A stretch of 64,000 nucleotides of DNA. It comes from Ephydatia muelleri. Taxonomy: Eukaryota; Porifera; Demospongiae; Spongillida; Spongillidae. The translations under genes and the position numbers were made by a program. The stretch spans positions 6,612,020-6,676,019 of the forward strand of contig JABACO010000009.1 of NCBI GenBank assembly GCA_013339895.1, in the 5' to 3' direction. The notes beneath the pieces were generated by a model. It searched no databases, was not told where the DNA came from, and saw only the letters and a program-made list of their open reading frames with translations. This document shows, piece after piece, positions 50,481-63,240 of the stretch; the first letter of the stretch is position 1, and each line of letters opens with the position of its first letter.

Positions 50481-53150
50481 ATTTGTATGTTTGTGTGCAC
50501 ACAGCCATGAGAGATATGACACCACCCACCTCCACCCACTCAGTGGACCCAATCAGTCCATATTCCTCAGCATCCCAGCTACACAGGACTATGCTACGAC
50601 CAGGTCTCCATCCCTTGGTTCTCAATGTACCAAATGCTCTGGCCATCTCCTGCAAAACTGCCGTCCCAGAGTTTGGGTCAACTGCTCCAAATACCCATGC
50701 ATCCCTGTGGTTGCCAAGGATCACCATTTGATCTGGTTCAACCTGCCCATATATGGTGCCAATGACATCATAGATGGTGCGCTGTTCCTGGTAGTTGTTG
50801 ACTTGGATGAAGGTTTGGCTGTAAAATGGGAGAGGTAATGTGGTTTGTTCATCTCCACACGGCACATTGAGTTTTGGTATTGTATTGTGCATGATGTACT
50901 GTATGTAAACCTATTGAATTTCATAAGATTTGTAACAGCTGTTTAATTTATGTGCTTTTTATGTGTGCGCATTATCTGAAATTATTTTTAACCCAGCATT
51001 ATTTTGATTGACCTCTATGTACAAAATGAGCATGAAATATGTACTTGACATTCACAGACCATCATGATTGCTTCGTTATTGCCACACCTTTTTCTGAAGA
51101 AGCAAGCATATAGCAGAAACCCGATGTATGTACCCCTCCTTTTGTGACTCGTTTTGCTATGTGTGTAATTGTGTCCGCTGTGCCTTTCGATCTTAATTGC
51201 ACTGATAGATGTTTTCATCATAGCTTTTGTGATTGGTTTGATAGATTGATTAAATTATCAGCTCATGGTTGGCAAGGTGCTTTTAAAAATCGAAAAGCCT
51301 TTCATCCTAACTTGTTATTCCATCTTTCAACTGAGCCTCCTAGTAATATCAATCCTACACTGGTAGATCAGTTATACATGCAAGGCAGCATATACTTTAC
51401 CTCATACATATTTATATTTGGGCCTGCATGTAACTTGTAAAGGCTTAACAAACCAGAATATCTTTTGTTTAACTAAAGTAGAGCTGTCTAAAATCAACTA
51501 AATAAGGCAAGGTTAGGTAGCAGGAAGTGGGTTTCAACAATATAAACTGAAGCCGTGAATATGAACAACTTCTAAATTGGTATAATGATTCAAATGGTCT
51601 GGAAGATCTTGCTAACAGTAAACACATCTTTGATGCAGAAATGGGTCACTCGGAGTTAATTGCAATTGGTTATTAATACAGACACCTCCCTGGTACTATA
51701 TGCTCATACTGGGATGCACACATACTTGGCATTATTATCTGATTGCCATATACAGTAGATCAAATCCAGTGCTCCAGTCCAGCTGTTAGGAGCACTGATA
51801 CTGTCCAATTGACTGCAAAAGACCACATGTATAGCAATAGCTTACCACCACACCACATAGGCATGTGCAATGGTACCTCATGAAGTATATTGCATCTCCA
51901 TATCCAATGGGCTGTACTGGTATGGAGGGAACTCCCCCACTGGCCATCACTGAGCTGTAGCTCTCTCTGAACACACCATCTGAAGAACATTTATGGGATA
52001 AAATTATATCCTGTACAGAATAAACATGCACTTCTAAATTTTTATATATTCTAGGAATACACATGCTTCTAAAAAGAGATGTTATGGGAGACAATGAGAA
52101 ACAATCTTGAGTAATGGAAAATTTGACTGCAGTAAGAAAAATAACTTGAAATCAAAAATTAAAAATATTTGTACCATAACACCAATTGATAATGTAAGTT
52201 GCTTTTATGGATAACAATAATTTTGACCCCAATTATCTCTTTCTTTGCAGTTTAACTCTTGATAACCATTTCTAACCAAGTGATGGGACTCCATTGGTGA
52301 GTGGATCTCCTTCAGGTTCCAAGAGACTTCCTCGCTGAAGACCATAGGGGGGCAGGCTTGGTCCATTAGGGTACACAAGGGTGCCACTGGGAGCATAATC
52401 TTTAGGATCAGAATATATGATCAGAGCTGAGCATCCATACGTTTGGGCCAAATGAGCTTTGTCTCCACGGTAAATGGCGCCATATCGGGCTATGCAGATA
52501 CGACCAGTCAAATTTAGAGACAGGTTTGTAGTCAGGTACAAGAAGTCATCGATGGTAGCATAGTTGACGTAGACCAGTCTTCCAGTGGCACTTCCAGATC
52601 CAGAATATGCATTGAATGGCATGGCTACAGTGCTGTCGTTCTCGCCAGGCGTCAGTGGGGTTTCTTGTGCAGTATGGGCGCTGTAAATAGTGTCTCCCGT
52701 CGCGTTCTTCAGGAGCAATACGTTAGGGTTAGAGGTGTTTGGGTAGCTTAGCAACACGGAGTAGTTGACCAGTTGGACGTTATCAAATCCGTAGTTCACC
52801 CACTGGGTGTAGATGTCTTGCGCTAGTTTCATGTTTTGAGGCGATCCGGCGATGTGCGGGAGGATGGTTAGGCTTTGGAGGTTATTCCGTATGTTGGTAG
52901 TGAGCAGTTGTTCATCGATCCAGCTGATGACTGGAACAGAAGTACCACCATCAACGACGTTTGCCCCCCAAGCGGCTTGGCTGCTGGATTTTGTCGTAAA
53001 GACTGATTTTCCAACCAGAAGGCCTACAGAGAACGCTACTGCGGACACCGTGACAACCGCCAGAGTTGCGTAAAGGAAGTAGACGTCACTGTAAGGACGA
53101 AGGCCCGACGATTCACGCTTGAATAATGGAGTTATTTCTTCGTTACTCAT
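49123..53150 (-). CDS. FOLH1-like: Glutamate-carboxypeptidase-II-like M28B metallopeptidase, copy 1
   Basis: Ten exons, minus strand: 53150-52277, 51979-51877, 51812-51726, 50818-50530, 50351-50288, 50233-50166, 50112-50024, 49963-49885, 49840-49383, 49330-49123; 2319 nt in phase, 772 residues (human GCPII has 750). Type II membrane protein: short cytosolic start, one membrane helix (about 24-47), then PA domain, M28 peptidase domain and helical dimerisation domain, facing outside. Zinc site complete: His392 ('GNHRDAW'), Asp402 ('DPNSG'), Glu439/Glu440 ('WDAEEYG'), Asp468 ('YLNVD'), His570 ('YAVYHSVHD'). Calcium ligands in 'GSTEWVE' also fit. The Arg, Asn and Lys that hold glutamate in human GCPII are replaced, so the substrate may differ. 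Intron 8 is only 44 nt. Intron 3 is about 800 bp longer than in copy 2. Confidence 0.93.
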
Positions 53151-53254
53151 TTTAATTGTAAATATGGATCACGCTCTAGCATACACTATATATACAATTA
53201 TTGTGTGTATGCGCATGCGTGAAGGACTTATTGGGCAGACAACCGTTTACTACC

Positions 53255-54920
53255 CCTACAGCCGTTTGACTTCCGAAAGTTTGACGAATGGCCTCGGTGG
53301 TTGAGACGTTTCGAGCAGTACCGTGTGGCATCTGACCTTTCGGCAGAGGACGAAGAGAAGCAAGTTAACAAACTGTTACAGTAGCGGCTCGCAAATCACA
53401 CATTCGCACATAAGCAAAAATAACTAAATTCACCTGCAAATTGTAGAAACTGTTAGTTTCGTAGCAAACCTTATTGATTTTTGCCGCCTGCCATCTAAAT
53501 GATGGCATTCTGTGTCTAGACTTGAATATCAATCCAATTAGCTTAGGCTGAATGTCATTAGATGGCAAGCGGCAAAAATCGATAAGGTTTGCTGCGAAAA
53601 CTAACAGTTTCAGGTGAATATTTGCTGATGTGCGAATGTGCTAATGTGCTAATGTGCTGATGTGCTGATGTGCGAGTCGCTACTGTATATTGAGGAGGCA
53701 AGAGATGTATTCCTAGCGTCGGGTGCCAGCGAAGCAAAGAAGAACGCAGAAGTTTTCGGGGTGAGAAAGAATCTTATTTTCGAACGTGCGCGGTTCAATA
53801 GCAGGAGGTGAGTCGGCTGAACAGGTACTATCTTCTAGTGCTACACGCTCCGGCGAGAAACTGTGAGTATGGACAAATCCGTGAGGAATTAATTCGTGAC
53901 AGAGCAGTAATAGGAATTCTAGATAAAGCACTCTCCAAACGACTACAGTTAGACCCCGGGTTAATGTGCGGCAATCAGAATTCGCCGGGAAGCAGCAGCT
54001 GGCTCTCAAAGGACAGAGGGACAGTGATAAGGAAGGCGTGGAAGCAGGCGTGAACAGGATGAATTCAAAGGGCAAGGTGGCACAGTATAAGAATTCATCT
54101 TCATCCTGTACCAGGTGTAGAAATCAGCATGAAACAGGGAATTGTCCCGCACAGAACGTGACTTGCTTTTGATGTCATAAAAGAGGGCATTTCCGGTCCC
54201 AATGTTTTTCCCAGAGGACCCCACAGAAGGTATTGGAGATGGATAGCGTCCAAGGTGAGGTAGAGACAGTATTCCTTGGTCCAGTTGAGGAAGCAAAGAG
54301 TTCCTGGGAGTATTCCGGGATGGCTAAAATTCTCGTATGTGGACAGTCTCTACCCATTCAAGATACACACTGGTGCTGATGTCACAGCTATATCTGAAGA
54401 AGATTACAAGAAAATACGAGGTAGAGGAAAGCTGGCTAAACCTTCAAAGATACTGCGAGGCCATCAAACCAACCATTACCAGTAGTTGGTTCCCTTGCGA
54501 AATCAGAGAAACACCAGATTTTTGTTGTAAAGGGTTTGAAGAACAATTTGCTAGGACTTTCTGATACATGTATTAGGTCCATGGGTCTTGTTGTCAGAGT
54601 GAATGAGATTACCAGCAGTTTCAAGGGCAAGATCTTGGTAAAATACCCTGCACTGTTTCAAGGTCTAGGAAATCTGGGTGAACCCTTTATGAGATCAAAA
54701 TGAAAAGGAACTCCAAACCAGTCTCTCTATTTGCTCCCAAGCATGTACTCATCCCTCTTCATAAGCAGGTGCAAACTGAGTTGGACCAAATGGAAGCTCT
54801 TGGTGTCATTTCCGCCATATCCATTCTCCACAGCCATCAAATATGTGCAAACACAGTTCTTTCATCTAAACTTTCATTGTAGTTTAGAATATCCTGTTGG
54901 CATAGTTTTCCACAGTTCAG
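53255..54920 (+). pseudogene. Ty3/gypsy gag-protease-RT start relic
   Basis: Starts about 100 bp from the peptidase gene's ATG, in the opposite direction. Frames in order: 'RKFDEWPRWLRRFEQYRVA' (Gag start), interruption by a MITE at 53379-53685, 'YIEEARDVFLASGASEAKK', 'NLIFERARFNSRR', 'NCEYGQIREELIRDRAVIG', zinc knuckle 'CTRCRNQHETGNCPAQN...CHKRGHFRSQC', protease-like 'FKIHTGADVTAIS' with His where the catalytic Asp should be, and 'LFQGLGNLGEPF', the same phrase as in the pol relic at 31 kb. Many stops and slips; it fades out near 54920. LTRs are not visible. Confidence 0.8.
53379..53685. mobile_element. Tc1/mariner-type MITE, 307 bp, TA target duplication
   Basis: Ends CAGTAGCGGCTCGCA and TGCGAGTCGCTACTG, flanked by TA on both sides (53377-53378, 53686-53687). 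It has subterminal reverse-complement blocks 'ttcacctg...aactgttagttt' and 'gattttTGCCGC'/'gcggcaaaaatc'. Removing it rejoins the Gag frame. A short 'aatgtgctgatgtgc' tandem lies near the right end. Confidence 0.8.
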
Positions 54921-54959
54921 TTACAGTTATTGAATAGATCAGGCCAGCACTAAGGTCCA

Positions 54960-55460
54960 GCAATGCTGCAGAGTGTGTGGAAGCCTTTGGGTGGCTAAAG
55001 AATAGAGAAAGAGGTGAATTTTCTGAATGTCTGAATAGTGTCTTCAACATTGACATTACCTATGATCTACCCGAGATCCACCCCCGATTGTTTTGCTATT
55101 TGTGCAAATGGGTGATGGACATACAACATAATACAGCTCCTCAAACATCTACCAATGGGAGACACATACTGCATGATGAAGGATGTATGGTATGATAAAA
55201 GCTCACACGTCACCTACAATATGCTTGGATATCCTGTTCCAACTTCTGGAACTTTCATGTAGGACACTGTTGTGTACCACCTGCACAGTAAACTGGTTCA
55301 CTAGCATTCAACTGCAGTGGTTTGAAGTTTCCCCGCTGTTTCTCAGATGAACCTTTAATAGCATCACATCTGAAACCTGCACCTCCAAGTCTTTACACTG
55401 CTAGACCTGCATGAGAGAATTAAGGGCTGGAGATTACCCTAAACGCAGCTACGCAGCAGG
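54960..55460 (+). pseudogene. Unrecognised decayed coding sequence
   Basis: A 72-codon frame 54977-55195 with coding-like composition ('AFGWLKNRERGEFSECLNS', 'EIHPRLFCYLCKWVMDIQ') continues in other frames as 'KDVWYDKSSHVTYNMLGYP' and 'DTVVYHLHSK', with stops between. It begins where gypsy homology ends. I do not recognise the family; repeat-derived protein is likely. Confidence 0.35.
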
Positions 55461-58400
55461 CCGAGGAAGATACTTGGGGTTTATGGTGCTAGGTCAACTC
55501 TTCACCTGCGCGCATTCTGAATTCGTTGTCGATAGACACCCATCTTGCACCTGATCAAATGTTCAATTTTTGGGCCACTGTATGAGGGCGCCTTTGGCGC
55601 CATACTTGGCACAATGTGCGCCATAGTAATCTCTCCTACCCATGAGTGCAGTGCTGCATCTGGATGACGTGAGATGGTGTCTCAGGTTATGTCCAAGATG
55701 GCTGACTTGAGTCCAGACAAAACCTTTTCAATCCATACAGGAGGAACAGTTAAATATAGACATCACATTGTCCCCTTATTGTTTTGCTAACGAGTCAACA
55801 TTCATGCAGGTAATACAGGGACACAGGCCTATATACATGGCCAGTTCAAGCACACTAAAAAGGAGACACAGAGAGTTTCAAAAGTGTTAAAGAACTTGTT
55901 GGCAAGGGTGAACCTTCTGCTCTGCTCATAAATGAGGCTGAATACCTTGATGATGCAGAAAGATTGACATTACTGCAGCCACCTTCTTACTTGTACAGGG
56001 AAGCAGCCCCCTTGCCCACTGTGTGTGAAACAGATAAAAGTCAAATGTGAGTTTCAATACCTTGCAGAGGACCTACCAGGCTATACACGACAAGGTGCAA
56101 TGCCTGCTGTACAGTTAAGGAGCACAACGTATCAATTGCTCCACAAAACGTGGAAGCGAAATCTCCTTCAACCAAACGATTATTGTACCATAACTTCAAG
56201 TCTACCTGTATACGCAATACGCACATTCAACTTTAAACGTATCAACAACCACGGAGAAAAAATTTGGCAGTACCAAAAGGAGAACGTTGGGCGCCTATGG
56301 GGGCGTGGCACTATTAACTGTTTTGCGGGTGCGCTTGTTGGCGGTATTGTGCGGAGGAGTAAGCATTTCCGCGTTGTGGGAACACGTTCTTTGTAAACAA
56401 TCATGCGAATTTGACGAGTTAAGCAACGAAAAACATTTCCTCTGAAAATTGTGTTGTTGACTCCAAAAACGGTAATGGTAAGGTAAAAAGTAGCTGACAT
56501 TGTAAGGTATATAATGGTCTTGCAAAATGCTTTTAAGCTGTATTAGAGGATTTCTAATTCGTATTACAGAATTGAAGTTCAATTCTGCTCCTTGCTCCCC
56601 CATGATACCACAACCTGCATTGTGCATTGACTCACATTACCAATATATGGTCTTGAAGGAGATGCATCTTTATTGTTCTTCATACTCCACTGAAGTAATT
56701 GTCAAAGGAATAGAAGAAGCTCTTGATGGCCTGCTCTAGCAAAAGATTATCAACTCTTTGGCAACTGTGCGCTCCTTTCTTTCATTGCCAAGATAGACAA
56801 CAGACTTTTTTTTTTCACACACTTTCCGTACAACACATGCACTTGTTATCATGTTCCTATGGAGGATTCTTAGTCTGTACCATGGTATGGCAAGCATTGC
56901 AAGCCCTTGCATTGATTGCATTTCCATTTGAACCCAGCACTACGAAGTAATTTCTATTGCTGCTCCACACCTGATCTCATCCTGGAGTATGATATCAGAG
57001 CCCTTGGAGCTGGCCCCTATGATGCTTCTTGTGTTTTGAAGCTCTCGTACACACTGTTTGTGAGTGCACTTGCAGAGTTGATCAGGGGATGATTTCAGCA
57101 AAGTAATGTGCAAAGTCAGGGGCTAGGCACAAGTACATATAAATCTGCAATAAATTCTATTATGTTACTTACAGTTCCGCCAGTTGGAATTTAAATACAA
57201 TTCTTATTAGAAGCATCAAGCATCTTGTGCACTACCCTGCTGACTATTTTCATTTCTTCATTGTCACCTTTGTGCAGCAATGATTGTCATATATTGTGCT
57301 GCAATAATGGTTCTTTTGCATGATCAGTCTGCAATACATCATTACATCATGCAATAGCAGCTGAACCATTCTTGATGCTGGTTTAATAACTGCACTGTTC
57401 AATAGTGTGATAGAATAGCAGTAGAGGAAATGTGTGGCAGTCAAATGGATCCACTCAATGAGGCATGTGGCACATACAAACCTGTCACACTTGGAGCTGT
57501 ATTGTTTGGACTAACACATCAAGACAAATAGGACACATTAAATTCATCAATTGCAGACAGCATCTGTGTAGTAGCCAAATTAAAGGTGGTTTGTTAGGAT
57601 TCTATGTTATCTTTTGTGGGGCTATATGACCTCAACATGATGCACAATATCAGCTGGAGTACTTTCACATGCTTCTGGTTTCTGCATTGAGCCAGGTAAA
57701 AGGCATGCTCCTATTACAACCCTTTTGTGTGCAGTGCAACATGTGTAAGTGTGCAAGAGGAGAACATTTTGTCGATGACAAGGAGAAACAATAAATCAAT
57801 CATGCACTAGTCTAATTTGCTGTTACTGATGATATGGCTTCACCAGTCGTATGGCTCCAGTACACATTTGTGAGTCGTTTGGTTTAGCGATGCAACTGTT
57901 ATGCTCTTCATTACTAGGTAGCAGATACTAGGGGGGCGGATCTCAGGACTGTCTTTGGCCAGTGTCATAATGAAAGCGTGACAAAAGCTCTTCTTGAAAC
58001 TCCTGCACTGATACATGTAGGATTGGCACTTGCCACTGTGAAATGATTACCGTCAGTAAATTATTCATGGCTTTGTAAGCTATGCTACGACCTGTTTGCC
58101 AACGCGAAGTAAAAATGTGTATCCGTCATATGACAACCAATCCTTAGTCTTTGTTTCTGTACATTTTTCAGCCGATTTTATAAGGGCGATTGTTTACGGT
58201 TTGAAAGTGAACACGTATCAATTATTAACATCGTCGAAAGTGCCTTTGTGTAGTACATGTGCATAGTCGTTGCATTTGTTCGCTAAAATGGGCCTACATT
58301 ACGTCAAGTGTGTATTTAAGAATAATCAGGTATTGGTAATTGCATTGGTGCAAAGAGCGCAGTGCACATTACCTCCAAAGTTAGGTGATTGTTAATGAAC

Positions 58401-59430
58401 TTCATGTCCACCATTTTTTTTTTCACATACCGTCGTACGATCTATTTTCAAAACCTAATGTCATGATGATGTAACACACTTGTTGTGGCCATTCATGATA
58501 ACAGATGTTGAAGATTGGGAATCCATATTGATCTGACTTTCTACTGTCTGCATGTAATGGTTCAAGCTGCAGTTCTGGCAGGATTCCATGGAAACCACGA
58601 ATTATTCAAATTGTGCTGCACTCATCATCTAAATAGTTTGTCTTGCTACTGCATATACCTGAACGTGAGTACGTAATAGCAATGGCTCCTTTTTAACATC
58701 CATCTACAACCATTGACCTTTTCTGAATAAAACTCTGATCTTTGTGATCACACAAACCATCCTTTATATAATGTGGACACTTAACTTCAAAGGATCACCA
58801 CTTCCAGCGCAGCAGTCACATTGCACAACACTATCAGGTGATGCACCAATGTAGGATCTTTCAATGATTAGAAAAAGACCATTTTGGTACTAGTACATGT
58901 ATATCAGTATGGCTGAATCTAGCAATATCATATCAGCATAAACCTCACTATAGGCATAACCTAAGACACAACAACTCATTAACTCATATATAGTGTACAG
59001 AATGTGCATGCAACAGGAAGCCTGGATGGGACGGGTCATCAGTATGAGAGGTGCATGCGCGCATGCAACTCCACCACTTCTGTGGTATAATTCATCGTCC
59101 ATGCTCAGTAAACATGCAGCTATGTTGGAACACACCTCCTCTCAATATACATGCAGCTTTAAATATCCTGCAGCATACATGCGCGCAGGTATTTGTCATA
59201 CCCCGCCATACAAGTATAGTGTGCATGCAGAACCTGTTCCTTAATTCTTCTCACACATAACCCAATGAAAGAATGAGGTGGCGTCCTTTCCTGTATCAGC
59301 TCAATTGCGTACAAAGTGCACTGAGGCCATTGTCATATCATCTTCACCTCATCCAAGCAGCCATGCAGCCATATCATAGTCACATTGTAAGGCCAAACAC
59401 ATGTATACACATGCTAAAGCATCAGATGCA
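55461..59430. other. Spacer between the two peptidase genes, no recognisable gene
   Basis: Short frames only (for example 56025-56396 and 56527-56950) with no motif I can name. A small palindrome 'ggcgcctttggcgcc' lies at about 55589. It may contain decayed mobile elements, but I cannot support any boundary. Confidence 0.4.
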
Positions 59431-59438
59431 TTACTTCA

Positions 59439-60676
59439 TCATATGAGGTACTCCAGACCAGGCTGTGTCATCACTTGAGTGGCATATCGGATGTGGACTC
59501 GTACAGCATCTGATTGTCTTCGTACTTCATCCCAGTCTGGAGGGACTGAAGGTGTAGGGTGCAGGGCACTGAATATTGCATCAGAGAGACCAGGGAAGAT
59601 AGCACTGGCATAGGAATTGACTGAGCTTGGAGCGAAGATGACATGTCTGGAGAAGAAATGTCATGCACATTGGAAGATCATTTCACAGGTGCTCTTACTT
59701 GAACTGCCTCCCTGGTAGTCCCTCTGGAATGATAAAAGCCCTCTCCAAGTTCATTAGCTTGTTATTCAGAATACGGAGAGCTCGTTCACTGATAGACGTG
59801 TTGGAAGCTGCAGTCTGGAGCTGGTTCCAGAATGTGACAGATGCAGTGACAAACTGTTCCAACTCATCAGCAATATACTCCACGGAGATATTCTGGTTCT
59901 GAAGCACAGCACCGTACTGTTGCACAAAACTAGCAAAGATATTCTGCAAAGAAATGGCATAATCCCTTGGGTCATAGGGAAGTACTGGAGTTGTGGCTAG
60001 GAGTATAGCAGTCTTGAACCACATCAGTCCCATTGCCTGATGGTGGGTGAATGAAGGGTCTCCAAAGTTGGACATCCAATAGAAGTTGTCATGCACAGAG
60101 TGGTACACTGCATAGCTAGTAGTGTTAACCTTGAGGATGAAGGAGGGAGGTAGTTGCTCAATCAATTAACCCCCCTAATCACATGCATATATGATGTTTA
60201 CATATGTAAAGTCAGCGCAACTTATTCCCAGCAGTTGAAGGAACATGGTGAAATCACTGCCTGATCCGAGGTCTGCAATCCTGTGTGCCAAATAGATGCA
60301 CATCACATTGCAGTCACTTAAGCATTAGCAATCATGGTGACTAAATACTTTGGTTCAATGGTCCCATTGATATCCATAGAAGTATAGTGTAACCATTCAT
60401 TGTACAATGTGTCAAAGCCTGGGTTTGGGCACTTCACCTGTATATGGGGATGAGCTCTAACACAATATAGCCTGCAAACATCACAACATACCAGCTTTGC
60501 TGCAGAAAAAATAACTTTGTACAGCAGAGGATTTGCTCCAGCAGATAGAAATGTTGATCCTGTAAAAAGTGGTGTGAATTTGGGTGTCGTGGAACGTCGT
60601 GTATTAAGTACCTGCCACAGCAGTGTCCACATTGAGATAGGCCACCGTATTGGGTCCAATCACCTTCTGCCTCTCC

Positions 60677-60710
<34 letters not shown>

Positions 60711-62732
60711 ATTTTGTATGTGTTGTGTGTTACATATTAATGTGCATATATGTTTTGTATGTGTGCATGTGTGTGTGGCATGTGTGTACATGTGTGTACA
60801 TGTGTATGTATGTGTGTACATAATGATAGACTAAATACATGCTTCTCTTCCACCCACCTCCACCCACTCAGTGGACCCAATCAGTCCATATTCCTCAGCA
60901 TCCCAGCTACACAGGACTATGCTACGACCAGGTCTCCATCCCTTGGTTCTCAATGTACCAAATGCTCTGGCCATCTCCTGCAAAACTGCTGTCCCAGAGT
61001 TTGGGTCAACTGCTCCAAATACCCATGCATCCCTGTGGTTGCCAAGGATCACCATCTGATCTGGTTCAACCTGCCCATATATGGTGCCAATGACATCATA
61101 GATGGTGCGCTGTTCCTGGTAGTTGTTGACTTGGATGAAGGCTTGGCTGCATGAGAGGGAGATGGAAGAAGGTTAGTGGTATAGTGTGTGTAAACTCAGC
61201 ATGTGAAATACGTGCATTTGAACTGCACAGTATGAACAAAAATGAACTGTGCATACTTTGTATTGTTCTCTGATTGCCATATACGGTAGCTCACATTCAG
61301 TCCTCCAATCCAATCATTGGGGGCAGTAATGTTGTCCAATTGGCTGCAGAAATAGCATTAGCTTACCACCACACCACATGGGCATATGCAATGGTACCTC
61401 ATGAAGTATATTGCATCTCCATATCCAATGGGCTGTACTGGTATGGAGGGAACTCCCCCACTGGCCATCACTGAGCTGTAGCTCTCTCTGAACACACCAT
61501 CTGAAGAACATTCATGGGATGAAATTACATCCTGTACAGAATAATATGATATGAGGTGCATGCACGTGTACTCACAGACATACACTTCTAAAATTTGATA
61601 TATTCTAAGAATGCACAAAATGGACATATGCTTCTAAAATAAGATGCTATGGGAGACAATGAAAAACAATCTTCAGTATTGACTGCAGTAAGTAAAATAA
61701 CCTGAAATCAAATATTTGTACTACAGCAACAATTGGATGCAATGATCATATAAGGGGCAACTTGTTGCTTTATGGACAACAATATTTTTGACCTTAATCA
61801 TCTCTTTCTTTCAGTGATTAAAAAAACCCTCAGTTTAACCCTTGATAACCATTCCTACCAAGTGATGGTACTAAGTTGGTGAGTGGGTCTCCTTCACGCT
61901 CCAACAGACTTCCTCGCTGAAGACCATAGGGAGGCAGGCTTGGTCCATTAGGGTACACAAGGGTGCCACTGGGAGCATAATCTTTAGGATCAGAATATAT
62001 GATCAGAGCTGAGCATCCATACGTTTGGGCCAAATGAGCTTTGTCTCCACGGTAAATGGCGCCATATCGGGCTATGCAGATACGACCAGTCAGATTTAGA
62101 GACAGGTTTGTATTCAGGTACAAGAAGTCATCGATGGTAGCATAGTTGACATAGACCAGTCTTCCAGTGGCACTTCCAGATCCAGAATATGCATTGAATG
62201 GCATGGCTACAGTGCTGTCATTCTCGCCAGGCGTCAGTGGGGTTTCTTGTGCAGTATGGGCGCTGTAAATAGTGTCTCCCGTCGCGTTCTTCAGGAGCAA
62301 TACGTTAGGGTTAGAGGTGTTTGGGTAGCTTAGCAACACGGAGTAGTTGACCAGTTGGACGTCATCAAACCCGTAGTTCACCCACTGGGTGTAGATGTCT
62401 TGTGCTAGTTTCATGTTTTGAGGCGATCCGGCGATGTGCGGGAGGACGGTTAGGCTTTGGAGGTTATTCCGTATGTTTGTAGTGAGCAGTTGGTCATCGA
62501 TCCAGCTGAGGACGGGAACAGAAGTACCACCATCAACGACGTTTGCCCCCCAAGCGGATTGGCTGCTGGAGTTTGTCGTAAAGACTGATTTTCCAACCAG
62601 AAGGCCTACAGAGAACGCTACTGCGGACACCGTGACAACCGCCAGAGTTGCGTAAAGGAAGTAGACCTTAGTGTAAGGACGAAGGCCCGACGATTCACTC
62701 TTGAATAATGGAGTCTTTTCTTTGCTACTCAT
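59439..62732 (-). CDS. FOLH1-like: Glutamate-carboxypeptidase-II-like M28B metallopeptidase, copy 2
   Basis: Ten exons, minus strand: 62732-61859, 61500-61398, 61343-61257, 61146-60858, 60675-60612, 60559-60492, 60437-60349, 60280-60202, 60156-59699, 59646-59439. Every exon has the same length as in copy 1; 2319 nt, 772 residues. I chose the ATG at 62732 ('[17 protein letters not shown]') because it aligns with copy 1. Membrane helix, PA, M28 and dimerisation domains and all five zinc ligands are kept. Differences are mostly conservative (for example 'LNVDTAVAG' against 'LNVDIAVEG'). Intron 8 is 45 nt. The copies also share introns and about 40 bp upstream, so this is a direct tandem duplication of genomic DNA. 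A CA/GT microsatellite in intron 4 is expanded in both copies. Confidence 0.93.
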
Positions 62733-63030
62733 ATTGTACCGATGTATCACGCTCAAAAATACACTATCTATGGATCAAGAGAGGCGTGGTGGGTTTGTAT
62801 CACGTTCCTGAATGGAAATCATTGGTTCGATTTAAGAGCGGGGTAGTAAGAAAAAAATATCTGGGGAGCAAGCAACTGTAGGTACATGTATACATGGAAA
62901 ATATAGCCGAACCGTCAGTATGCGGGGACGTACTACACGAAATGGCGCATCGTGCCAGACGACCTAGAGAGAGTCCCGCTTGCATGAACACGCCCCTGAA
63001 TCGTGGGGAATTAGGGAGAAATGGCTCCGC

Positions 63031-63240
63031 GAGGGAGGGAGGGAGGGAGGGAGGGAGGGAGGGAGGGAGGGAGGGAGGGAGGGAGGGAGGGAGGGAGGGA
63101 GGGAGGGAGGGAGGGAGGGAGGGAGGGAGGGAGGGAGGGAGGGAGGGAGGGAGGGAGGGAGGGAGGGAGGGAGGGAGGGAGGGAGGGAGGGAGGGAGGGA
63201 GGGAGGGAGGGAGGGAGGGAGGGAGGGAGGGAGGGAGGGA
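63031..63240. repeat. (GGGA)n microsatellite, about 210 bp
   Basis: Pure GGGA/GAGG units with no visible interruption. The Gly-Arg-Glu-Gly and Pro-Ser-Leu-Pro frames across it are artefacts of a period without stops. Confidence 0.97.

Noticed and set aside
54976-58900. Possible third peptidase copy between the two genes
   Set aside because: No zinc-ligand motif or exon similarity to the flanking copies was found there.
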